Below the pieces are notes generated by a model that was given only the letters and a program-made list of their open reading frames with translations, had not been told where the DNA came from and did no database searches. The translations under genes were made by a program, and so were the position numbers. This document shows positions 34,647 through 42,041 of a stretch of DNA of 64,000 nucleotides, piece by piece. How positions within the stretch are numbered: position 1 is the first letter of the stretch; the number at the start of each line of letters is the position of its first letter. Location of the stretch: positions 62,001-126,000 of the forward strand of contig JBBQFL010000003.1 of assembly GCA_038321965.1 (NCBI GenBank), written 5' to 3'. This stretch comes from UKL13-2 sp038321965 (GTDB lineage Bacteria > Pseudomonadota > Gammaproteobacteria > Burkholderiales > Usitatibacteraceae).

Positions 34647-36020
34647 ATGTCCGCCCCCAATACACCCAAGAAGGTTTTCATCAAGACTTTCGGTTGCCAG
34701 ATGAATGAGTACGACTCGGACAAAATGGCTGACGTTCTCAATGCCTTTGAGGGCTTTGAAAAGACCGACAAGCCTGAACAGGCGGACGTGATTCTCTATA
34801 ACTCCTGCTCGGTTCGCGAAAAAGCATCTGAAAAACTGTTCAGCGATTTGGGACGCATCCGCGAATTGAAGCTGGCAAATCCAGAGCTGCTGATCGGTGT
34901 TGGCGGTTGTGTGGCTTCTCAAGAGGGCGCTGCTATTGTCAAGCGCGCGCCGTATGTGGATCTTGTTTTCGGGCCGCAAACGCTGCACCGCCTGCCACAA
35001 ATGATTCGGGCCAAACGCACCAGCGGTGATTCACAGGTCGACATCTCGTTTCCAGAAGTCGAAAAATTCGACAACCTGCCGCCGGCAAGGGTCGACGGCG
35101 TGACCGCATTTGTGTCGATCATGGAAGGCTGTTCGAAGTACTGCAGTTTTTGCGTGGTGCCGTACACCCGTGGTGAGGAAATATCGCGTTCGTTTGACAG
35201 CGTCATGGTCGATATCCGCGATCTTGTGTCGAAGGGGGTCAAAGAAGTAACCCTGCTCGGCCAGAACGTAAATGCATATGTCGGTGCAATGTCCGACGGC
35301 GAGTCGGCAGATTTCGCACTTCTATTAGCGGCGGTGCACGCCATCCCGGGCATCGAGCGCATCCGCTACACGACGTCGCATCCGCTTGAATTTACCCAGC
35401 GTTTGATCGACTGCTATGCAAAGCTGCCGAAGCTCGTTTCGCAATTGCATCTGCCCGTTCAGTCTGGTTCGGACAAGGTGCTAGCTGCGATGAAACGCAA
35501 TTACACCGCGATGGAATACAAATCGATCATTCGCCGATTACGTGCAGTGCGGCCGGATATCTCCATCTCCAGTGACTTCATCATTGGCTTCCCGGGCGAA
35601 ACCGAAGACGATTTCGAACGAACGATGAAACTGATCGAAGATATTCAATTCGACGGTAGCTTTTCGTTTATCTATTCGCGTCGCCCGGGCACACCGGCGG
35701 CAAGTCTGCTCGACGACACGCCGTACGAGGTGAAACTGAAACGCTTGCATCGCATGCAGAAAGGTCTGGATTCGCAGCTGCATGCCATCTCCAATGCAAT
35801 GGTGGGCAGCACGCAGCGCGTACTCGTCGAGGGCGCCTCACGCAAGGATGCGCTGGAATTGATGGGGCGTACGGACAACAATCGCGTGGTGAATTTCCCC
35901 ATCGTCGGACACGACGCGTTGCGACTGGTCGGGAAATTTGTCGATGTTTTGATCACCGGCGTCAGTCACTACACTTTGCGTGGCGAGATCAAAATTGCCG
36001 AAACCATTTCCTCCTGTTGA
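34647..36020 (+). CDS. miaB: tRNA-2-methylthio-N6-dimethylallyladenosine synthase
   Basis: This 457-residue radical-SAM methylthiotransferase modifies i6A37 in tRNAs reading UNN codons. The N-terminal UPF0004 domain carries three cluster Cys residues (FGCQMNEYDS, NSCSVREKA, GGCVASQEG). The radical-SAM motif is CSKYCSFCVVPYTRG (about 155-170). A C-terminal TRAM domain ends the protein. GGAGACAAAA lies before the ATG. It is the first gene of the miaB-phoH-ybeY-corC-lnt run. Its stop codon is also the first base of a structured repeat. Confidence 0.97.
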   Translation: MSAPNTPKKVFIKTFGCQMNEYDSDKMADVLNAFEGFEKTDKPEQADVILYNSCSVREKASEKLFSDLGRIRELKLANPELLIGVGGCVASQEGAAIVKRAPYVDLVFGPQTLHRLPQMIRAKRTSGDSQVDISFPEVEKFDNLPPARVDGVTAFVSIMEGCSKYCSFCVVPYTRGEEISRSFDSVMVDIRDLVSKGVKEVTLLGQNVNAYVGAMSDGESADFALLLAAVHAIPGIERIRYTTSHPLEFTQRLIDCYAKLPKLVSQLHLPVQSGSDKVLAAMKRNYTAMEYKSIIRRLRAVRPDISISSDFIIGFPGETEDDFERTMKLIEDIQFDGSFSFIYSRRPGTPAASLLDDTPYEVKLKRLHRMQKGLDSQLHAISNAMVGSTQRVLVEGASRKDALELMGRTDNNRVVNFPIVGHDALRLVGKFVDVLITGVSHYTLRGEIKIAETISSC

Positions 36021-36213
36021 TTCGGAACGATGATGGCTTTACTCATCGTTTCGCATTTCTCACCCTCTCCCTTGGGAGAGGGCAGGGGGTTTGGTGGGGG
36101 ATTCGCGGGGCGTGCTCCGCGCCCACCAAACGGCATTCCGCTGCATCGGAATGCGCGCACTGCAAGTGAGGGGAACCGGCTCAAGATTTCTTCGTGCCGG
36201 TTCAATAGCGCAT
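36018..36213. repeat. Three-hairpin dispersed repeat, copy A (with internal insertion)
   Basis: It fills the whole miaB-phoH gap, from the TGA of miaB to the ATG of phoH. Hairpin 1 pairs 11 bases around GAACGATGA/TCATCGTTT (36022-36054). Hairpin 2 pairs CCCTCTCCC with GGGAGAGGG (36063-36082). Hairpin 3 pairs GAACCGGC with GCCGGTTC (36173-36203). Compared with copy B it carries about 78 extra bases (36083-36166) holding two more perfect palindromes: GTTTGGTGGG/CCCACCAAAC and GCATTCCG/CGGAATGC. Confidence 0.8.
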
Positions 36214-37186
36214 GAAGACGCATACGCTGGAGTTTTCATTCACGCCGATCGACAACCACCGGCTAGCATCGCTGTGCGGCTCGATGGATGCCAATATTCG
36301 GCAAATTGAAGCTGCGTTCGCTGTTTCTATCGCACGCCGTGGCGAGAAGTTTTCGGTCGCCGGTGAGCGCGACAAAATTGAACTGGCCGCCAAAGTGCTC
36401 AACCGCTTCTACGCCAAAGCGCACAAAGATCTGTCGATCGAAGAAATACAGTTGGGCATCGTCGAAATGAGCCATTCACGTGATGTCAAGAACCCCAAGC
36501 CTGCCGATGCGACGGCTGCAGAAGAAGTGACCTTGCAGACGAAACGGGCCGACCTGCGAGCGCGAACTGACCATCAGTCGCAATACATCAAGCAAATACA
36601 GACCCACGATATTACCTTCGGCGTCGGTCCCGCTGGCACCGGCAAGACTTATCTGGCGGTCGCTTGTGCGGTGGATGCGTTCGAACGCGATCTGGTCAAG
36701 CGCATCGTGTTAACGCGCCCGGCAGTTGAAGCCGGCGAGCGGCTCGGGTTCCTGCCGGGTGATTTATCGCAGAAGGTTGACCCCTACCTTCGGCCGCTAT
36801 ACGACGCGCTCTATGAGTTGCTCGGCTTCGACAAAGTGAGCCGCATGTTCGAACGCCAGCAGATCGAGGTCGCGCCACTTGCCTTTATGCGCGGACGTAC
36901 GCTCAACCATTCCTTCATCATCCTGGATGAGGCGCAAAACACAACACCGGAACAAATGAAAATGTTCCTCACCCGCATCGGCTTTGGCACCAAAGCGGTC
37001 ATCACGGGTGATGTGACGCAGGTGGACTTGAAGCATGGCACCACCAGTGGGCTCATTGATGCTAGAAATGTGCTTCACGGTGTTCGCGGCATTGCTTTTA
37101 CCATTTTCCAGGCCAATGACGTCGTGCGCCACCCGCTTGTGCAATCCATTGTGACGGCCTATGAAGCCCACCGTCGCATGCGCTAG
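36212..37186 (+). CDS. ybeZ: PhoH-like P-loop ATPase (YbeZ)
   Basis: This 324-residue cytoplasmic protein has an N-terminal KH-like RNA-binding part (about 1-75), then the PhoH ATPase domain with Walker A GPAGTGKTYLAVA (about 136-148) and Walker B FIILDEAQN. In E. coli it works with YbeY in rRNA maturation. The next gene here is ybeY, five bases away. The ATG at 36212 sits at the edge of the repeat and has no clear Shine-Dalgarno sequence. An in-frame TAG two codons upstream rules out an earlier start. Translation may depend on read-through structure from miaB or on the repeat. Confidence 0.95.
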   Translation: MKTHTLEFSFTPIDNHRLASLCGSMDANIRQIEAAFAVSIARRGEKFSVAGERDKIELAAKVLNRFYAKAHKDLSIEEIQLGIVEMSHSRDVKNPKPADATAAEEVTLQTKRADLRARTDHQSQYIKQIQTHDITFGVGPAGTGKTYLAVACAVDAFERDLVKRIVLTRPAVEAGERLGFLPGDLSQKVDPYLRPLYDALYELLGFDKVSRMFERQQIEVAPLAFMRGRTLNHSFIILDEAQNTTPEQMKMFLTRIGFGTKAVITGDVTQVDLKHGTTSGLIDARNVLHGVRGIAFTIFQANDVVRHPLVQSIVTAYEAHRRMR

Positions 37187-37191
37187 ACATT

Positions 37192-37647
37192 ATGGGTAGC
37201 AAGTCACATCAGATTGAAATTCAGATTGTCAGCCGACTCAAAGGCATACCGAGCCCACTCGACTTCAAGAAATGGTTAATTGCCGCACTGCCGCAGCTGG
37301 CTGAGTTGACGCTTCGCGTGGTCAACGGCGCCGAGGGACGCCAGTTGAACGGCACCTACCGCGGCAAAGATTACGCGACCAACGTGCTGACGTTTACGTA
37401 CCACGAAAAGAGAGCGCCGATGTTGAGCGGCGATATCGTCCTCTGCGCATCGGTGGTAGCGCGCGAGGCGCGCGAACAGGGCAAATCGTTGGAGGCACAT
37501 TACGCCCATCTGACAGTACACGGCGCTTTGCATCTCGCGGGTATGGACCACGAAATCAAGCGCGCCGCCACGGCGATGGAAAAGGCGGAAATCACCGTGC
37601 TGGCGAAGCTGGGTTACGGAAATCCCTATGCCGTCGATGGCGATTGA
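37192..37647 (+). CDS. ybeY: Endoribonuclease YbeY (rRNA maturation factor)
   Basis: This 151-residue metalloprotein acts in 16S rRNA 3' maturation and ribosome quality control. The zinc motif appears as HLTVHGALHLAGMDHE (H-x3-H-x5-H). RGKDYATNVLTFTY is the usual substrate-side segment. It is shortest-spaced to ybeZ (five bases) and precedes corC, the common order in this class. Confidence 0.96.
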   Translation: MGSKSHQIEIQIVSRLKGIPSPLDFKKWLIAALPQLAELTLRVVNGAEGRQLNGTYRGKDYATNVLTFTYHEKRAPMLSGDIVLCASVVAREAREQGKSLEAHYAHLTVHGALHLAGMDHEIKRAATAMEKAEITVLAKLGYGNPYAVDGD

Positions 37648-37729
37648 CGACGACTTCCCTCTCCCGGCGGTCATCGGCGATTTTTCGCCTTGTGTTAGAG
37701 TAACTTGATTGCAATAACTCACACAATCA

Positions 37730-38602
37730 ATGGACGAATCCCCCAAGCGCTCGCTACTTGAGCGCGTCTCTTCCATGCTCCTGCGGGAGCCCGAAGACCG
37801 TGGCCAACTGGTCGAATTGTTGCACGGCGCATTTGAAAAAAATCTGTTGGACGCCGAGGCCCTCTCAATGATCGAGGGTGTGATGCAGGTCTCGGAAATG
37901 CAGACCCGTGACGTCATGATCCCGCGCTCGCAAATGGACATGATCGATGTCGACGATAGTCCGGACAAATTCATTCCCTTTGTCATCGAAACGGCGCACT
38001 CGCGTTTCCCGGTTTATGAGAACGGCAAAGACAATGTCATCGGCATATTGTTGGCCAAAGACTTATTGCGCTATTACGCCAACGCTGACGAATTTGATGT
38101 CCGCGATATGCTGCGCCCTGCCGTGTTTGCGCCGGAATCCAAACGCCTCAATGTTCTGCTTCGCGAGTTCAAGGAGAACCGCAATCACATCGCCATCATT
38201 GTCGATGAGTATGGCGGCGTTGCAGGATTGGTCACTATCGAGGACGTGCTTGAGCAAATCGTCGGCGACATCGAGGATGAATTCGACTTCGACGAAACCG
38301 AGGACAATATCCTGCCAGACAAGTCAGGACGCTTCCGCGTAAAGGCGATCACTGAAATCGCCGATTTTAACGAGGCGTTTCAGACGCATTGTTCCGATGA
38401 GAATTTTGATACGGTTGGGGGGCTGGTGATCAACCGCTTCGGTCGTGTACCTAAGCGGGGCGAATCGGTAACGTTTGACGGTTTCAAATTCTCCGTTTTG
38501 CGTGCCGACAGCCGAAAAGTACATTCGCTAATCGTCGAACGCATTGCCGCACCAGAAGCGGATGGTCCAGGCCAGCTTGCCAACAAGGAAGTCGCGCCAT
38601 AG
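37730..38602 (+). CDS. corC: CorC/YbeX-family CBS-domain protein
   Basis: This 290-residue cytoplasmic protein has a CBS pair (about 65-190, starting VSEMQTRDVMIPRSQMD and containing GVAGLVTIEDVLEQIVG) and a C-terminal CorC_HlyC transporter-associated domain (about 205-280). E. coli YbeX/CorC has been linked to Mg2+/Co2+ efflux and, more recently, to ribosome maintenance together with ybeY and ybeZ. It lies 28 bases before lnt. Confidence 0.93.
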   Translation: MDESPKRSLLERVSSMLLREPEDRGQLVELLHGAFEKNLLDAEALSMIEGVMQVSEMQTRDVMIPRSQMDMIDVDDSPDKFIPFVIETAHSRFPVYENGKDNVIGILLAKDLLRYYANADEFDVRDMLRPAVFAPESKRLNVLLREFKENRNHIAIIVDEYGGVAGLVTIEDVLEQIVGDIEDEFDFDETEDNILPDKSGRFRVKAITEIADFNEAFQTHCSDENFDTVGGLVINRFGRVPKRGESVTFDGFKFSVLRADSRKVHSLIVERIAAPEADGPGQLANKEVAP

Positions 38603-38630
38603 AGATACCCATGCCTGCCATCGGCGCGCC

Positions 38631-40217
38631 ATGAAGCGCGACACGTTGCCGGCCGCAAGACTCGCAATTCAACTTGGGCTGGCTTTTATTGCGGGCGGTG
38701 CCGGGCTGTTGGCCTTCGCACCATTTTATGCCTGGCCTGTCGCGCTGATTTCGTTGTTTTTCCTTTTCGCGTTGTGGCATCGCGCCAAGAGCACATGGCA
38801 TGCATTTGCCATCGGCTATTCATGGGGCCTCGGTTTGTTCGTCTTTGGCGTGCCATGGGTCTATGTGAGCCTGCACGTCTACGGCGGCATGCCGGCAATC
38901 CTTGCGGTCCTCGCCACTTTCCTGTTTTGCTGCTATTTGTCGATATTTCCCGCGCTGGCGTGTGCGTTGCATCGCAAGTTGATAGCACGCTTCAATGTAT
39001 CTGGCGTCGCCTCAGCGCTCTTGGTCATGCCTGCGTGCTTTGTCATCGGCGAATACGTGCGTGGCTGGTTCTTCTCCGGATTTCCGTGGCTGGTATTCGG
39101 CTATTCGCAGACACCTGGGGGACTTGCGTTTCCGCCGCTGGCAGGGTACGCGCCCATCGTCGGTGTTTTTGGCATTTCCTGGTTGCTCGCGATAACCGCT
39201 GCAGTGGGTATGCTGCTGGTACCGCTTGCCGGTGGCCTCATTTGGTCGCGTCGCGGCACAATAGCCATGTTAGGGATGACACTTGCCGTTTGGGTGGTCG
39301 GCTGCGCTTTACACCAGTATTCCTGGAGCGTCCCTCGCGGCGTCCCCCTGCAAACGGCATTGCTGCAAGGGAATGTTGAACAAAGCATGAAGTGGCGGGA
39401 AGACCAGCGATTGGCGGCGCTTGAAAATTACCGAGAACTGGTCGAGAAGACCAAAGCCCCGCTCATCGTTCTGCCCGAAACTGCTTTGCTCGTACTAAAT
39501 GACGTGCCTGCGGACTACCTCGCCGTGCTCAAACGTCATGTCGAATCGAACGGCGGTGACGCGATCATTGGCGCTTCAGTCATCGAGCGCGGCGTCACCA
39601 GCGCTTCCCCATACAGGGTTTCGAACAGCGCCGTTACCCTCGGAAAATCACCATCACAGCGATACGACAAGCAACACCTGGTTGTGTTCGGCGAATTCAT
39701 CCCGCCGCTGTTGTCATGGGTTTACAACTGGCTGCAAATTCCACTGGGGAGCATGACAGCAGGCCAGGCTGATCAGAAACCTTTGCAAATTGCCGGCCAC
39801 GCTGTCGCAGTCAACATTTGCTATGAGGATGCCTTTGGCGCCGAAATTGCACGTCAACTACCTGAGGCGGAACTATTGGTGAACATGTCCAACATGGCAT
39901 GGTTCGGCAACATGTACGCGGCCGTCCAGCAAACGCAGTTTTCACAGATGCGCGCGCTTGAAACCGGCCGCTGGATGCTGCGCGCCACCAATACGGGCGT
40001 GACCGCAGCGATTAACGAAAAGGGCGAGATCGTAAAGGCGCTGCCGCAATTCGAGCGTGGCACACTCGAAGTCGACGTTCAGCCACGGACCGGGACAACG
40101 CCGTACGTGATGTGGAAAGATTGGCCCGCATTGGGATTGCTACTGGTGGCGCTGGCAGCAGGATGCGCACTTAAAAGTGCAGAACGCCATTCTGCGCGGC
40201 GTTCAGAGCAAAAATAA
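38631..40217 (+). CDS. lnt: Apolipoprotein N-acyltransferase
   Basis: This 528-residue inner-membrane enzyme adds the third acyl chain to lipoproteins. It has about seven N-terminal membrane helices (to about 215), then a periplasmic nitrilase-fold domain with the triad Glu in VLPETALL, Lys in YDKQHLVVFGEF and Cys in VNICYEDAFG. A final membrane helix lies near the C-terminus. I use ATG 38631, which gives MKRDTLPAAR and a normal first helix. The open frame runs 29 codons further upstream into corC but without family support. Confidence 0.95.
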   Translation: MKRDTLPAARLAIQLGLAFIAGGAGLLAFAPFYAWPVALISLFFLFALWHRAKSTWHAFAIGYSWGLGLFVFGVPWVYVSLHVYGGMPAILAVLATFLFCCYLSIFPALACALHRKLIARFNVSGVASALLVMPACFVIGEYVRGWFFSGFPWLVFGYSQTPGGLAFPPLAGYAPIVGVFGISWLLAITAAVGMLLVPLAGGLIWSRRGTIAMLGMTLAVWVVGCALHQYSWSVPRGVPLQTALLQGNVEQSMKWREDQRLAALENYRELVEKTKAPLIVLPETALLVLNDVPADYLAVLKRHVESNGGDAIIGASVIERGVTSASPYRVSNSAVTLGKSPSQRYDKQHLVVFGEFIPPLLSWVYNWLQIPLGSMTAGQADQKPLQIAGHAVAVNICYEDAFGAEIARQLPEAELLVNMSNMAWFGNMYAAVQQTQFSQMRALETGRWMLRATNTGVTAAINEKGEIVKALPQFERGTLEVDVQPRTGTTPYVMWKDWPALGLLLVALAAGCALKSAERHSARRSEQK

Positions 40218-40257
40218 CCTGAAAGGCCCGCCGGATAAGGAGTTTGGCGAAGTTCTC

Positions 40258-41040
40258 TCAGGCAACTCGCGCGCGGATGAAAAACTGCCAGGTGCAGAGT
40301 TCGGCGAGTTCTTTCGGCGTCACTCGCTCCAACGCTATGCGCCCTAGCCGCACATTGATATCCGGATTGGACTTGTTCTGTTCGTAAAAAGGCGCGAGCC
40401 CCTGGTCCAGAAAGTAATTGACGAATTCCAGACGGTAGCCAGTCTCTGCAAGAAACCTGGCAATCTCCTTCAAAGTGAAGAAGCGGATATGCGTAATGTC
40501 GAGCAGACCTTTTTCCACGTAAGTCCATGCGCCGCCGTCGAGCAAGCCCTGCATGAGCCCGAGATGACGCGTGTTGGGAATGCTCAGAATAAGTTGCGCG
40601 TCCGGTGACAGGTAGGGCTTCAGTCGCACCATCACACTCCACGGGTCGTACATGTGTTCGAGGACATCGGCCATCACGACCGTGTCGACGCTGCCGAGCG
40701 CGATGCCCTCGTCCTCAAGCTTAAGGTCTTCAAATTTTCCGCAAAGTACCTGATCGAGATGTTGCGCCGCCATCTCGGCCGTCGCGCGATTGGGCTCAAT
40801 ACCGATGGTGCGGCAGGATGGATGCAGGCTTTTCACGTATGCACCCAAATTCCCGGACGAGCAGCCGACATCAAGTAATGTGCGTGGCGCATGCGCCAGC
40901 ACGTCAAGCAGTTGCGGATTGAAATGCTGCTGGTACGGTGTCGCAGCCGCATCTGTAATATTGAGGCAGGTTTGCCAAACGTATTGCGCCTCTGAGGAAG
41001 CAACTGCGGCAGGTTGAGCAGGAATCGAGGAGGGCATCAT
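40258..41040 (-). CDS. Class I SAM-dependent methyltransferase
   Basis: This 260-residue protein has the SAM-binding motif TLLDVGCSSGNLGAYVK near residue 55 and the post-motif TVVMADVLEHMYDPW, typical of the Methyltransf_23/11 group. Similar proteins often act in cell-surface glycan or lipid pathways, but the substrate is unknown. The start is ATG 41040 (a second ATG follows directly) rather than the upstream TTG. It lies on the minus strand between lnt and glyQ, which are usually adjacent and co-directional, so it looks like an insertion into the core gene order. Confidence 0.85.
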   Translation of the reverse strand: MMPSSIPAQPAAVASSEAQYVWQTCLNITDAAATPYQQHFNPQLLDVLAHAPRTLLDVGCSSGNLGAYVKSLHPSCRTIGIEPNRATAEMAAQHLDQVLCGKFEDLKLEDEGIALGSVDTVVMADVLEHMYDPWSVMVRLKPYLSPDAQLILSIPNTRHLGLMQGLLDGGAWTYVEKGLLDITHIRFFTLKEIARFLAETGYRLEFVNYFLDQGLAPFYEQNKSNPDINVRLGRIALERVTPKELAELCTWQFFIRARVA

Positions 41041-41126
41041 GTTGGCAATCAAAGCGGATGAATTTTTCGCGGTGCGAAGCTAACCACGTAAAATTGAGAG
41101 TTTAGCGCAAGAAAAACCGCCGATTC

Positions 41127-42041
41127 ATGATTACCTTCCAAGAAGTCATTCTCAAACTCCAGCAATACTGGAATCAGCAAGGCTGCGCACTATTGCAGCC
41201 CTACGACATGGAAGTCGGTGCTGGCACTTCGCATACTGCCACGTTCTTGCGCTCGCTCGGGCCCGAGCCATGGCGCGCAGCCTACGTGCAGCCTTCGCGC
41301 CGCCCCAAAGATGGCCGCTATGGCGAAAATCCGAATCGCTTGCAGCACTACTACCAGTTTCAGGTGGTGTTGAAGCCATCCCCGCTCAATATTCTTGAGC
41401 TGTATCTTGGCTCGCTCGAAGCGCTGGGGCTGGACCTGAAGCAGAACGACGTTCGCTTTGTGGAAGACGATTGGGAAAACCCGACATTGGGCGCATGGGG
41501 CTTGGGTTGGGAGGTGTGGCTGAACGGGATGGAAGTCACGCAGTTCACCTATTTTCAGCAGGTCGGCGGCATCGAATGCAAGCCCATCACGGGCGAGATT
41601 ACCTACGGGCTTGAACGCCTTGCCATGTATTTACAGAACAAGGAAAACGTCTACGACTTGGTGTGGACGACGTGGAAAGAAAACGGGATCGACCGCCAAC
41701 TGAGTTATGGCGACGTCTACCACCAGAATGAAGTTGAGCAATCGACCTACAACTTCGAGTATTCGGATGCCGCCTCGCTGCTTCGGCATTTCGCTGACTA
41801 TGAAGCAGGTGCGAAGATGTTGATGGAAGCGCAATTAGCGTTGCCAGCATATGAGCAGGTCCTGAAAGCCGCGCATACGTTCAATCTGCTCGATGCACGC
41901 GGCGCGATATCGGTGACGGAACGTGCGGCGTACATCGGTCGCATACGCAATCTGGCGCGTAGTGTGGCGCAGAGCTATTACGAATCGCGGGAGCGGCTGG
42001 GATTTCCGATGTTGCATGTGCCTAAACAGGTCGCGGCATGA
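41127..42041 (+). CDS. glyQ: Glycyl-tRNA synthetase, alpha subunit
   Basis: This 304-residue catalytic subunit of the bacterial alpha2beta2 enzyme begins with FQEVILKLQQYWNQQGCALLQPYDMEVGAGT, the family signature. RPKDGRYGENPNRLQHYYQ is the class II motif 2 region. Its stop overlaps the glyS start by four bases (ATGA). Confidence 0.98.
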   Translation: MITFQEVILKLQQYWNQQGCALLQPYDMEVGAGTSHTATFLRSLGPEPWRAAYVQPSRRPKDGRYGENPNRLQHYYQFQVVLKPSPLNILELYLGSLEALGLDLKQNDVRFVEDDWENPTLGAWGLGWEVWLNGMEVTQFTYFQQVGGIECKPITGEITYGLERLAMYLQNKENVYDLVWTTWKENGIDRQLSYGDVYHQNEVEQSTYNFEYSDAASLLRHFADYEAGAKMLMEAQLALPAYEQVLKAAHTFNLLDARGAISVTERAAYIGRIRNLARSVAQSYYESRERLGFPMLHVPKQVAA

